Positions 1 through 7,120 are shown, numbered from the stretch's first letter. The stretch: 64,000 nucleotides of DNA from Arthrobacter sp. ISL-30 (GCF_018613855.1 NZ_JAGGPK010000014.1:47430-111429), one strand, 5' to 3'. Translations and numbers: made by a program. The notes: generated by a model not told the origin, from the letters alone.

Positions 1-134
1 CGTTCAGCGGCCCTCTCACAGACCCTTGCCGACATGGTGCGGGGAAGGATCAGGCAGCCCGGATTGTCCAGCAGCCACTGCCGCGTCTCAGAATCAAGAT
101 GATCCCACTCACCTTTGAGATTCACTCCGGACAT
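1..134 (-). CDS. Hypothetical protein, N-terminal part only (runs off the window)
   Basis: On the minus strand an open frame starts at ATG 134 and continues past position 1. It begins M-S-G-V-N-L-K-G-E-W-D-H-L-D and continues through Q-W-L-L-D-N-P-G-C-L-I-L-P-R-T. A purine-rich stretch (AAGGTGAG) lies 6 to 7 bases before the ATG and is a good ribosome binding site. Codon use is GC-rich at third positions, as expected for a real gene. About 44 codons are visible. I do not recognise the family and assign no function. Confidence 0.55.
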   Translation of the reverse strand, partial: MSGVNLKGEWDHLDSETRQWLLDNPGCLILPRTMSARVCERAAE

Positions 135-451
135 GCCACTCTCACCTTTCCGCTGCCGAAATCCCGCACGGGATCCCCCGGGGATTTCCGCCCACCCTAC
201 GCCTGAAAACAAAGCCGCGACAGGGACTTTCGCCGTCCCGCTCGATAGCCAGGAAGCCCTTCCACTGGAGTGCCATTCAATGCCGGCTGCCCGGTCTCAC
301 ATCCTTGAAACCAGGACACCCTTGCGGGGTACTCCCCCACCGAAAAGAAGCCTTTGATGCGTGACCCGCTCACTCCGGCCGGGGTGTGGAAATAGGGAAA
401 GCCCCTCGGGAGGGGCTTTCCTCGGGGAATGGACAATGTTGCTTTGATTGG
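135..451. other. Gene-poor stretch
   Basis: Apart from the hairpin at 396-421, I see no convincing reading frame on either strand. The frames present carry mixed codon use and no ribosome binding site. Confidence 0.4.
396..421. terminator. Perfect inverted repeat, terminator-like
   Basis: Arms GGAAAGCCCCTC (396-407) and GAGGGGCTTTCC (410-421) are perfectly complementary around two bases. On the minus strand the hairpin is followed by a pyrimidine-rich tract (CTATTTCC) rather than a clean T run. It would end transcription of whatever lies at 450-600 on the minus strand. Confidence 0.55.
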
Positions 452-595
452 TCAGCGGTGATGCGCTCCTCCTCCCCGGGCCTTCTGTCGCCCATGCCGG
501 TTTTCAATAGCAAAGACTGTAATAGTTCCTCCGGATTTCGTCCAACACCTCTGCTCGCCGGGATTCGCCGCCCACTTGAGGAGGTACTGTCTCAT
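452..595 (-). CDS. Possible small protein, unknown
   Basis: A 47-codon frame starts at ATG 595 (M-R-Q-Y-L-L-K-W-A-A-N-P-G-E-Q) and ends at 452, about 30 bases before the terminator-like hairpin at 396-421. The arrangement of small gene followed by hairpin is the main support. An AAGGAA motif lies directly against the start codon, too close to be an ideal ribosome binding site, and an overlapping frame is also open. No family recognised; may be spurious. Confidence 0.2.
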   Translation of the reverse strand: MRQYLLKWAANPGEQRCWTKSGGTITVFAIENRHGRQKARGGGAHHR

Positions 596-767
596 TTCCT
601 TGAAAAAGGACGCCTCGGGTGGAACTTCCCCGCCTGGACCTTGTCGTAAGATAGCGCGTAACCTTGCTCTCCCGTAAGTTATCCCAAAATCCCTGTCGCA
701 ACTGCTTGTCACAGGGGCAACTTTCGATGCGTCGCGGCCCCTTAGCAGTTGGCGCCCACACCTGTCT

Positions 768-935
768 TCAGGTGGAGCGTCTCTGGAGCTCGCGATACAC
801 CGTCGTCCGAGAGACCCGGAACAGCTCCGCCAGTTCAGCCTGCGTGTGCTCGCCGGCGTCGTGCAGCGTCAGAAACTGACAACCCTTTTCGGCAAGTCGA
901 GAACATAGAGTCCACCGGTGACTGGCCCGATGTCT
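768..935 (-). pseudogene. C-terminal remnant of a serine recombinase/resolvase (helix-turn-helix)
   Basis: Read on the minus strand, this frame ends L-H-D-A-G-E-H-T-Q-A-E-L-A-E-L-F-R-V-S, then R-T-T-V-Y-R-E-L-Q-R-R-S-T and a stop at 768-770. This is the helix-turn-helix that closes Tn3-type resolvases and DNA invertases (typical form: A-E-I-A-x-x-L-x-V-S-R-x-T-V-Y-R). The frame is closed by a stop at 936-938 and no catalytic serine domain is found upstream, so only the DNA-binding tail survives. The family assignment is by motif; the loss of the rest is seen directly. It fits a region littered with mobile-element debris. Confidence 0.6.
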
Positions 936-1210
936 TCAGATGTCCAGGAGGCTGAAAGCACCTCTCCAGCTCGGAGCTCATAAATCCAAGCACCGAGCCG
1001 TCAATTTAGGCGTTTTCGAGATCCCCGCTTTCGCCGATCGACAGCGATCAGCCGCTTCAGTGCCAACTCATTCGGCGCGCAAAGAACACGAAGCCACCTC
1101 TGGTCAACGGGACAAGAACGTGAGAGTCGGGGCCACGGGAACCGCGCCCGACTAACGGGCATCCGCGCATCATTTATCAACGAGCGATACGCTCCCGCTT
1201 TCCTGCCCAG
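936..1210. other. No recognisable gene
   Basis: I see no supported reading frame here. The motif GTTTTCGAGA at about 1012-1021 also occurs near 9693-9702. It could be a recombination-site relic, but two short matches are not enough to call one. Confidence 0.3.
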
Positions 1211-1378
1211 CTAGTAGGCTGCGACAGCACGGTCGGCTTCTTGGACGAACCATCCTGGATGATCGGAAAGGGCCAGCGCTTCGGCTTCCGCCTTGCTGGC
1301 GGCCAAGCCGAACCAGACTGCGGTGCGGTCGAGGCCATTTGTAACCACGACCCGCCACCGATACTTCCTAGCCATCAT
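1211..1378 (-). CDS. Small hypothetical protein (55 aa)
   Basis: The frame starts at one of two adjacent ATG codons (1378 or 1375) and reads M-M-A-R-K-Y-R-W-R-V-V-V-T-N-G-L-D-R-T-A, ending E-A-D-R-A-V-A-A-Y. A longer in-frame extension to 1603 exists, but it runs through the strong hairpin at 1522-1560 and has unnatural composition, so I chose the short form. The protein is basic at the N-terminus with an Ala/Glu helix (A-A-S-K-A-E-A-E-A-L-A-L) in the middle. The ribosome binding site is weak. Function unknown. Confidence 0.4.
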   Translation of the reverse strand: MMARKYRWRVVVTNGLDRTAVWFGLAASKAEAEALALSDHPGWFVQEADRAVAAY

Positions 1379-1521
1379 TAAGGATGTACTTGCGCTTGGC
1401 GTGGGGGCAATCAGATCCCGGGATTCCTCCCGGAGTAGTTCTGTCTCAGGGGCAAATGAGGGGCAAAACCAGCCAATGGGCGCCTTGGCCGTGGAGGCAG
1501 GCCCCCATTGCTTTCCCCAGA

Positions 1522-1560
1522 GGCCACGTCCGGCGGGAGAAGGCCCCGCCGGACGTGGCC
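1522..1560. terminator. Long perfect hairpin, terminator-like
   Basis: Arms GGCCACGTCCGGCGGG (1522-1537) and CCCGCCGGACGTGGCC (1545-1560) give a perfect 16-bp GC-rich stem with a 7-base loop. No long T run follows on either strand, so it may be a terminator or another structured element. Confidence 0.6.
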
Positions 1561-1740
1561 TTGGAACAGGCCGACGGCGGAAGCTCCACTGGTTTGCCCC
1601 CATCTCAGTGGACGTCCAGCCCGCCGCCGGTCTCAGACTCCCTTAACTGTGCTGACTCTTGTGCCGATAGGCAGGGAACCGCTCGTTTTGGGACGAGCGG
1701 GAGAGCACTTCCGTGCCGCCGGTGCCGTAAGGCCCGTGGG

Positions 1741-1770
1741 TGAGATGAAAGTTCCTGAGATGAAAGTTCC
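1741..1770 (+). repeat. Exact 15-bp tandem duplication in the csp leader
   Basis: The unit TGAGATGAAAGTTCC occurs twice in direct succession (1741-1755 and 1756-1770). It ends 14 bases before the cold shock start codon, so it lies in the 5' untranslated region just upstream of the ribosome binding site. Confidence 0.85.
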
Positions 1771-1784
1771 AAGGGGCAGCGGGC

Positions 1785-1988
1785 ATGGCTACAGGCATAG
1801 TGAAATGGTTCAACTCTGAAGAGGGCTTCGGTTTCATCGTCCCTGATGACGGGTCCGCGGATGTCTTTGCCCATTACTCCGCGATTGCTTCCAGCGGTTA
1901 CCGCTCCCTGGAAGAGAACCAAAAAGTTCAGTTCGATGTAGCCCAGGGTCCGAAGGGTCCCCAGGCGGAGAACATCCGCCCGCTGTAA
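1785..1988 (+). CDS. Cold shock protein (CspA family)
   Basis: A 67-aa single cold-shock domain that binds single-stranded nucleic acid and acts as an RNA chaperone. The family signature is complete: [10 protein letters not shown] at the start, RNP1-like G-F-G-F-I (residues 14-18), RNP2-like V-F-A-H-Y (27-31), and A-E-N-I-R-P-L at the end. RNP1 is preceded by E-E instead of the usual E-K, a small deviation. A ribosome binding site (AAGGGG) lies about 9 bases upstream. The leader carries a tandem repeat at 1741-1770. A second copy lies inverted at 6046-6249 with the same central segment [20 protein letters not shown]. Confidence 0.93.
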   Translation: MATGIVKWFNSEEGFGFIVPDDGSADVFAHYSAIASSGYRSLEENQKVQFDVAQGPKGPQAENIRPL

Positions 1989-2022
1989 GCGTCTGGATTC
2001 TGGCTGGTTTCGGTACGCCGGG

Positions 2023-2769
2023 TCAGGACTGGACCGGGACGTAACCGATGACCAATGTGCCCAGCTGCGCGGCTGCATGCACGTCGAGCATGGTGTCGGT
2101 GATGACCAGCTTGTCACCGCTGATGACCAGGACGCTGCCGTTGCGAGCCGCCTGGAGCCACTCGGCATCATCCGGGTTCTCCGGGTTGAGCTGCTCGGAA
2201 AAGATGGTTTCCCCGCCGATGGTTAGGGTGAGGACGGCCCGGGTGACTGCCAAGGCGCAGCTGTCCGCCACCTCGGCGGCCTGATCCAGCATCTCGGTGT
2301 ACTCCGGGCTCATCGCCAGCTGGAAGCCGTGAGACAGCAGAATCGATACCAGGGCAGAAGTCAGTTCACCGCCTGCTTCACGGAAGGAGACGACCGGGAT
2401 CAATGTGTACGCCAACGCAGCCACAGTGGTGGCGGGACGGTCGGCATCGGTCTCCTGTGTGAGGACCAACCGGGCGGCAAGAGGCGTCAGATCTGCTGGC
2501 GTCCAATCAGCCCTGCGCACACTCAGCCCCGGTGCATTGCATAGCCGGTGGCACACGTAGTCACTGAACGTGACATATTCCGTACCGTCCGGTGCCGTGC
2601 TTTCGATGATGTCCACGCTCAAGGACAGCGGTTCCTCGGGCTGCAGCGGCCGACGGCACTCAGCACAGGTTGTGGCGATGGCTGCCGCCGTGGTCACGTA
2701 ATGCGTCGTGTCCCTGCCCTTGAAGAACTCAAGACGCTCGTCCCAGGCGACATTGCGTGTGACAGGCAT
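2023..2769 (-). CDS. Hypothetical protein with putative zinc-binding cysteines
   Basis: A 248-aa protein from ATG 2769. Four cysteines are arranged as C35-x2-C38 (T-T-C-A-E-C-R-R) and C73-H-x2-x-C77 (Y-V-C-H-R-L-C), a layout that suits a zinc ribbon. No signal peptide or membrane segment is evident. The rest looks like an ordinary mixed alpha/beta protein. It converges with the cold shock gene, with about 35 bases between their ends. The ribosome binding site is weak, but codon use is good throughout. Family not recognised. Confidence 0.6.
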   Translation of the reverse strand: MPVTRNVAWDERLEFFKGRDTTHYVTTAAAIATTCAECRRPLQPEEPLSLSVDIIESTAPDGTEYVTFSDYVCHRLCNAPGLSVRRADWTPADLTPLAARLVLTQETDADRPATTVAALAYTLIPVVSFREAGGELTSALVSILLSHGFQLAMSPEYTEMLDQAAEVADSCALAVTRAVLTLTIGGETIFSEQLNPENPDDAEWLQAARNGSVLVISGDKLVITDTMLDVHAAAQLGTLVIGYVPVQS

Positions 2770-3147
2770 CCAGCGATTCTATCCATCGGTAACTGCGGCA
2801 GCAGCCGAAAGGGCTGCCACTGCCCAGGAGTATGCTTCCCCTGCTCAAACGCGTCAGCCAGTCCCAACCTCAGTGGATGTCGTCAGGCGCGCCTATCCTG
2901 GTGGTGTGCGGTCAGGGGGCCTACGGGGCAGAGCCGATTCACTACACCGGTTCTTCGACGCGACACAGCCTGGAGAAAACACGTAGAGCAGACACCGCCC
3001 CTTCCCGTTTGTGCGCCGCGAGATGAAGCTGGCGGATGCCAACCAGCCGAAAAGTGAAGGCGGGCGGCCGGTTGTTGCGGCGCGGGAGTCAGCCGGTAGC
3101 CCCGGCGTAGTCTGGTGCTGGCAGCCATCGGTTCGGAGGAGATGACC
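2770..3147. other. Intergenic, no supported gene
   Basis: Several frames are open over 60-90 codons on the plus strand (for example ending near 2986 and 3026). They overlap each other, lack ribosome binding sites and show poor codon bias, so I leave them uncalled. Confidence 0.35.
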
Positions 3148-3546
3148 ATGATCGGATTGAACAAGACTTCCCATGATGTTCAGCACGGCGCGGCGGGCTG
3201 GACCAGACACGCCGCCCAGGTCCCTCCGCGCCAGGTGGACGCCGCTGTGCGCTGGGCGCTGTCCCGGCTTGAGGACGCCAATATGCCCTTGGTGGTCCAC
3301 GCAGTTGTCCTCACACTGACAGGGAATCAGAAGGCCGCCAAACAGGCACGGAAGGCTGCCGAACAGGCGGTACACCGCGCAGAGCGGAAACTCAGGCCCA
3401 CCCGCCCCGGCCACGGCAAGGCATGGCTGGCCGCAGGCCTTCTCGTGGCGGCCGTGGCCGCAATAGTACTTGCCTGGCGGGGTCTAACCGGAAGCGGAGA
3501 GCCCGAAGCAGTCCAAGCGGGGGACCTTCCCACGGACGCCATCTGA
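3148..3546 (+). CDS. Small membrane-anchored hypothetical protein
   Basis: A 132-aa protein. I place the start at ATG 3148 because GGAGGA (3135-3140) lies 7 bases upstream; ATG 3142 is only 1 base from it. An Ala/Arg/Lys-rich amphipathic helix (A-A-K-Q-A-R-K-A-A-E-Q-A-V-H-R-A-E-R-K) lies in the middle. One hydrophobic segment (A-W-L-A-A-G-L-L-V-A-A-V-A-A-I-V-L-A-W) follows, about residues 92-110, with a short polar C-terminus. A dyad hairpin lies downstream (3608-3635). Function unknown. Confidence 0.6.
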   Translation: MIGLNKTSHDVQHGAAGWTRHAAQVPPRQVDAAVRWALSRLEDANMPLVVHAVVLTLTGNQKAAKQARKAAEQAVHRAERKLRPTRPGHGKAWLAAGLLVAAVAAIVLAWRGLTGSGEPEAVQAGDLPTDAI

Positions 3547-3607
3547 CAACAACGCCGGTGAAGGCCAGCTGCAGACACCACTCTCCACTTTGACCCCATC
3601 CGGCGTT

Positions 3608-3635
3608 CGGTGATTCCGAATTGATGGAATCACCG
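3608..3635. repeat. Inverted repeat downstream of the 3148-3546 gene
   Basis: Arms CGGTGATTCC (3608-3617) and GGAATCACCG (3626-3635) pair perfectly around an 8-base loop. No T run follows. It could act as a terminator or protein-binding dyad. Confidence 0.5.
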
Positions 3636-3652
3636 GTGAAGGTGGCTACAGC

Positions 3653-3850
3653 TCACGCCGGACGGGTTCCAGCCCGCCCCGCCAGCGCAGATCGGACTGT
3701 CACAAGCATGCCAGCGAGGCATGCCGCCAGGGCAAGGAAAAGGGAGGCCGCGCTGCTTGCCGTTGATCATGGTCGACCGTTCAACGAGTCCGCGCAGGTC
3801 TTGGCGCTCTTCCGGAGAGAGTTCGGCTTTCAGTGTTGCGAAGATTAGAA
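3653..3850 (-). pseudogene. Possible frameshifted remnant of a small membrane protein
   Basis: On the minus strand one frame reads T-L-K-A-E-L-S-P-E-E-R-Q-D-L-R-G-L-V-E. In the next frame a typical transmembrane segment follows (A-A-S-L-F-L-A-L-A-A-C-L-A-G-M-L-V-T-V) and ends at 3653. The two halves together look like a helix followed by a C-terminal anchor, broken by a frameshift near 3760. No start codon or family identified. The opposite strand has an open frame of 75 codons that looks like a shadow. Confidence 0.3.
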
Positions 3851-3999
3851 GGCACCTGACGTTTTTTTCACGCAGTTTTGTGCGGAGGAACTCGAGCCTC
3901 CTGAATGGAGATAGTGCCCCGGTAGAGGATCGGCCAAACGAACAGACAGTGGCGCCTCGCCACTGGAGCTAATCGCTCCGCCTTGGTAGCTTTCAACGC

Positions 4000-4437
4000 A
4001 TGGCCATCAAATTGGAGAATATCGGTATCGCTGTTCGCGACATCGAAGCAGCAATCGCCTTTTTCACCGATCTCGGTCTTACGGTCATCGGCCGTGACAC
4101 GGTCAGCGGCGAGTGGACCGATACTGCCGTTGGACTTGATGGAAACCACGCCAAGATCGCGATGCTCCAGACCCCAGACGGTCATGGTCGACTTGAGCTC
4201 TTCGAATACATCCATCCCGAGGCGATCGAGTCGAACCCGACTCGTCCCAACGACATTGGCATGCACCGCGTGGCCTTCTCAGTAGACGATATCGATAAGG
4301 CCCTTGAGGTAGCTGCAAAGCATGGATGCTATCCGCTACGCGGCGTGGCGACCTACGCCGACATCTACAAACTCACGTACCTCCGCGGTCCCAGCGGGAT
4401 CCTCGTGATGCTCGCCGAGGAACTGAAGAAAGAATGA
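4000..4437 (+). CDS. VOC (glyoxalase/bleomycin-resistance fold) family protein
   Basis: A 145-aa protein with the vicinal-oxygen-chelate fold: N-terminal half I-K-L-E-N-I-G-I-A-V-R-D-I-E-A-A-I-A-F-F, a second beta-alpha-beta module beginning I-G-M-H-R-V-A-F-S-V-D-D-I, and a C-terminal strand G-P-S-G-I-L-V-M-L-A-E-E-L. VOC proteins include metal-dependent lyases, dioxygenases and drug-binding resistance proteins. Candidate metal ligands are H88 or H89 and the late E residues, but the substrate cannot be told from sequence alone. There is no clear ribosome binding site before ATG 4000. The gene stands alone among remnants. Confidence 0.85.
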   Translation: MAIKLENIGIAVRDIEAAIAFFTDLGLTVIGRDTVSGEWTDTAVGLDGNHAKIAMLQTPDGHGRLELFEYIHPEAIESNPTRPNDIGMHRVAFSVDDIDKALEVAAKHGCYPLRGVATYADIYKLTYLRGPSGILVMLAEELKKE

Positions 4438-4500
4438 CCCCGAATCGGCCCTGGCCCGTATTGTTAGGCCCAAGGGTCCGAGAGACCGTCCGGTGAAGGA

Positions 4501-4608
4501 TCCCTTATCGTGCTTCCAAACGGCTTCGAACATCGACACCTGACGTCACGCAGACTTGAACCGCGAGACTACCGACTCACGCATAGCCGCCACATCAACG
4601 TCGCCGGC
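4501..4608 (-). repeat. Inverted copy of the 3' end of the NERD gene and its downstream flank
   Basis: Read on the minus strand, this stretch matches 9374-9482 on the plus strand with about a dozen differences and one indel over roughly 108 bases. The match covers the last 20 codons of the NERD gene plus about 46 bases after its stop. Confidence 0.85.
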
Positions 4609-4614
4609 GGCGTC
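4546..4614 (-). pseudogene. C-terminal fragment of a NERD-domain gene paralogue
   Basis: The minus strand reads D-A-A-G-D-V-D-V-A-A-M-R-E-S-V-V-S-R-F, then K-S-A and a stop at 4546-4548. The intact NERD protein at 8615-9436 ends G-D-V-E-V-A-E-M-R-E-S-V-A-A-R-F-K-S-A. Amino-acid differences show it is a diverged copy rather than a recent duplication. Upstream coding sequence is lost at about 4615, where an unrelated phosphatase remnant begins on the other strand. Confidence 0.75.
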
Positions 4615-4619
4615 GGAAG

Positions 4620-4851
4620 TGGATCTGGCCCCCCGGAGACAGCCTCGTAGTCGTGAGCGACGGAATCCTTGACGCCCTCGGAACCCCTCGAGGACTTCAC
4701 GAAGCACGTGGATGACGCGGTCCGCACCCAGCTCACCGCCGATCTCGCCTGCCAGGCGGTGCTCGACCTCGCTCCGGCAGACAGCACGGCCGATGACGTC
4801 ACGGCGCTGATCGCACGGCGATTGCCCAACAGGGCGGACCGGCGGCGCTGA
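4620..4851 (+). pseudogene. C-terminal remnant of a PP2C/SpoIIE-type serine phosphatase, frameshifted
   Basis: One frame reads P-P-G-D-S-L-V-V-V-S-D-G-I-L-D-A-L-G. This is the motif near the end of SpoIIE/RsbU-type phosphatases, where D-G carries the metal ligand (usual form: G-D-x-L-x-x-Y-T-D-G). After a frameshift near 4705 a second frame continues V-D-D-A-V-R-T-Q-L-T-A-D and D-S-T-A-D-D-V-T-A-L-I, matching the closing D-D-x-T-x-L segment of the family. The N-terminal domain is missing, cut at the junction with the inverted NERD fragment at about 4615. Confidence 0.6.
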
Positions 4852-5108
4852 GCTCCCGCATTGGACAGGGCGCGCATGAAGGCGACATCGGGGACGACGC
4901 GGCCTAACCCCGTTAATGGCCGTTAAGGAGGATAGGCAAGGTCATCCAGGGTAGGGGTGCCTGTGCGCATGCTCCTCGGCAACGAAGCGACCATCGTTCG
5001 GCTGAACACCGGCTCGCACAAAGAACTGACGGCACGGCACTGGATGCACAAGGACGTGTCCTTTTCGACCTAAACGTTGCCGGATCGCCAGCGCCGGGAG
5101 GGTGCTGG

Positions 5109-5360
5109 TCAGGCCAGCTTCCTCACGGCCTTTTTCAGGTTCATGGCCTTGAGTTGATGTTCCCGGGCCTGCCGTTCGCTGTCCTCAACAGTGTTCTTCA
5201 AAAGTTTGAGCGCGTCCTCGTTGACGTCGTCATGGGTCCGCGCGTAGGCGATTTCGGCACGGGCGTGTTCGGCGTCCAGCTCGTGCCTGGCGGCGCGGGC
5301 ATATTCTTCCTCCGCGGCCTGCTCCAACAGTTCCTTGGCCTGCTCAAACTCGTTATTCAT
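5109..5360 (-). CDS. Small coiled-coil protein, unknown function
   Basis: An 83-aa, highly charged, all-helical protein (M-N-N-E-F-E-Q-A-K-E-L-L-E-Q-A-A-E-E-E-Y, ending L-K-K-A-V-R-K-L-A). I start at ATG 5360 because AGGTGG (5368-5373) lies 7 bases upstream; two GTG codons further up overlap that site. Heptad-like Leu/Ala spacing over most of the length predicts a coiled coil. No family recognised. A long unannotated stretch follows upstream. Confidence 0.6.
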   Translation of the reverse strand: MNNEFEQAKELLEQAAEEEYARAARHELDAEHARAEIAYARTHDDVNEDALKLLKNTVEDSERQAREHQLKAMNLKKAVRKLA

Positions 5361-5806
5361 GCGCTTCACCACCTGTACTCATCCTCGCGCGTCCGCTCTT
5401 CAATGACGACGTTAGTAGAGCTTGTTCACCACATGAAATCCTGTCAGGGCGTATTTTGCCGCTGCTGCCCTCCACACACGGTCCACTGTGCCGGGGTTGC
5501 GGTCCTTGACCTCGTCCCACTCGACCTGCTGGTCCAGCTGGATTGTCAAGCACGGTCAAAACGATGCTGGTTCTGAATTTCGTGGTCGTTCCTCTGGTGG
5601 TGTTTGGCCCGTCCCGGTTCATCGCCGGGGACCAGGCCCTGCTGGTGGGGGTCTTGCTCGTGCTTACATGACCACAAGAAGCAAGTCAAGGGCCAGCAGC
5701 AGGAACAGCAGAATCGCGGTACGGCCACCACTCGTGCTGTAAGCCGAATAATGGTTGTCCAACTCTCCAGGCCAACCGGCCTCCTGGGTTGAAGATCAGG
5801 AAGGGA
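5361..5806. other. Long intergenic stretch
   Basis: No gene is supported. On the minus strand near 5667-5720 a frame encodes a very hydrophobic peptide (T-A-I-L-L-F-L-L-L-A-L-D-L-L-L-V-V-M, stop at about 5667). It lacks a proper start codon, apart from a possible TTG, so I do not call it. Confidence 0.35.
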
Positions 5807-6040
5807 TTATGCCTGCCCTGGAACGTCGCCGGCGACCTGTGCTGCCCTGCGCAGTCGCAGCATGTCCCAGCATTCATCCAGGCCCCGCTGCACCTGACGC
5901 AGCCGCGCCCTGACCTCCTCCAGTTCCACGGCGCTGTTGCCGCCGGCCTCTGAGCGGGCGGCCGAGAGTTCTGCACTGAGGCAGTCCTCCTCCTCAATCA
6001 GAGACCGAATCAGCAGCGCGATGTCCTGTTGGGGCATCAT
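5807..6040 (-). CDS. DUF2630 family protein
   Basis: A 77-aa protein with the layout of the small actinobacterial DUF2630 family: an N-terminal helix (D-I-A-L-L-I-R-S-L-I-E-E-E), a central Glu-rich helix, and the signature R-L-R-Q-V-Q-R-G-L-D-E-C-W-D-M-L-R-L-R-R. The family role is unknown. Two adjacent ATG codons (6040, 6037) are possible starts. The gene begins 5 bases after the cold shock stop at 6046, and no independent ribosome binding site is seen. It is probably cotranscribed with csp and translated by coupling. Confidence 0.8.
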   Translation of the reverse strand: MMPQQDIALLIRSLIEEEDCLSAELSAARSEAGGNSAVELEEVRARLRQVQRGLDECWDMLRLRRAAQVAGDVPGQA

Positions 6041-6045
6041 GCGGT

Positions 6046-6249
6046 TCAGAGCGGACGGATGTTTTCGGCTTGCGGTCCTTTTTGGCCCTGCACGATGTCA
6101 AACTCGACTCGCTGGTTCTCTTCCAAGGAGCGGTAGCCACTGCTTGCAATGGCCGAATAGTGCGCGAAGACGTCCGCGGACCCGTTGTCCGGAGCGATGA
6201 AACCGAACCCCTTCTCAGCGTTGAACCACTTCACGGTACCTGTTGCCAT
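6046..6249 (-). CDS. Cold shock protein (CspA family), second copy
   Basis: A 67-aa cold-shock domain ([18 protein letters not shown], then V-F-A-H-Y) with intact RNP1 and RNP2 motifs. ATG 6249 is preceded at 6 bases by a strong GGGAGGAA ribosome binding site, which rejects a longer frame running to 6357. It probably forms a two-gene unit with the DUF2630 gene at 5807-6040. It is a diverged, inverted paralogue of the copy at 1785-1988. This copy keeps the canonical E-K before G-F-G-F. Confidence 0.93.
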   Translation of the reverse strand: MATGTVKWFNAEKGFGFIAPDNGSADVFAHYSAIASSGYRSLEENQRVEFDIVQGQKGPQAENIRPL

Positions 6250-6557
6250 GGAACGCGTTCCTCCCAGAATTTCCGTATGAAGCCGGCTATCTCGGAGGCC
6301 GTCTTCCGCTCCCCCAAAGCTACGATGCCGGAATTGGGTGTGCAAGGCCACCGCCACCGCCTGTCAGGACTCATCCTTACAGTGCTTTTCGCCCAGCCCG
6401 AACCGACAATCATCTGCGCTCCAATCCCTGCAACGATTCCCTGCAGACCTAGCGCCAGCGGTTCACCTCTACCCGCCAGGATGGATTCAGCGTCGGAACG
6501 GTGGGTCGGTTCGGGGCGAGCAGATTTTGTTGGCTAGGGGCTCGGCGGAGGAGCCGG
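6250..6557. other. Leader of the second csp gene; otherwise empty
   Basis: No gene is supported on either strand. The part next to 6250 is expected to be the promoter and long leader of the minus-strand cold shock gene. Confidence 0.35.
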
Positions 6558-7120
6558 CTAGCGCGCCACGCGGTAGCGGAGGTAGACAACTCTCGAGCTG
6601 AAGGTGCGGGTCTCGACGAGCTCGAGGTCCACTCGGCGCTCGTGCTGGGAAAAGAAGGGAATGCCGCCGCCGACCAGCACCGGGTAGACCATGGCCCGGT
6701 ACTCGTCAATCAGACCCAAGGCGGCCGCCTCGGAGGCGAGAGTCGCGCCGCCGATCGCGATGTCCCCCTCCCCCGGCTCGGCTCGCAACCGCTCGATCTC
6801 CTCAGCCAGGCCGCCGGAAGCCATGCGGGCATTGCCCTGCACTGCCGAGAGCGAGGTAGAGAACACCACCTTTGGGAGCGGCTTCCAGAGCGCGGCCCAC
6901 TCGCGCTCCGAGTCGTCGAGCGATCTATCTTGATCGGCGGTCTCCCAGTACAGCATCGTCTCGTACAGCCGTCGTCCTAAAGGTGGACGCCAATCTCTCG
7001 TATCTCGTCGATCCAGAAGCGAAAGACCTCCTTCTCAGGCATCGTCCAGTCGAAGTCGCCGTCCGGCCCCACGATGTAGCCGTCAAGGGAGACGCTCATC
7101 GAATAGGTCACGCTGCGCAT
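6558..7120 (-). pseudogene. RibD/DHFR-type reductase, single frameshift
   Basis: The gene starts at ATG 7120 behind a strong GAGGAGG and reads M-R-S-V-T-Y-S-M-S-V-S-L-D-G-Y-I-V-G-P-D, the usual beginning of dihydrofolate-reductase-like RibD C-terminal domain proteins. It stops at 6977-6979 after I-R-E-I-G-V-H-L. In the next frame the protein continues G-R-R-L-Y-E-T-M-L-Y-W-E-T-A-D-Q-D and on through G-G-A-T-L-A-S-E-A and V-L-V-G-G-G-I-P-F-F to 6558. Adding one base near 6980 restores a full-length protein of about 187 aa. Either a real one-base deletion or a sequencing error explains this. These enzymes are NADPH-dependent reductases of uncertain substrate. Confidence 0.8.

Larger units (their letters stand above)
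1379..1784. other. Intergenic: terminator hairpin and csp leader
   Basis: No gene is visible. The stretch holds the 16-bp-stem hairpin at 1522-1560 and the long leader of the cold shock gene at 1785, including a 15-bp tandem repeat. Long leaders are usual for cspA-type genes. Confidence 0.45.

Noticed and set aside
1003..1030. Possible res-like recombination site sharing GTTTTCGAGA with 9693-9702
   Set aside because: Only ten bases are shared and no three-subsite arrangement is visible.
4963..5073. A 36-codon plus-strand frame from GTG (V-R-M-L-L-G-N-E-A-T-I-V)
   Set aside because: No good ribosome binding site, no recognised sequence, and located among fragments; too weak to call.
5667..5740. 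Minus-strand hydrophobic peptide (L-L-F-L-L-L-A-L-D-L-L-L-V-V-M)
   Set aside because: It looks like a membrane helix, but only a TTG could start it and nothing around supports translation.
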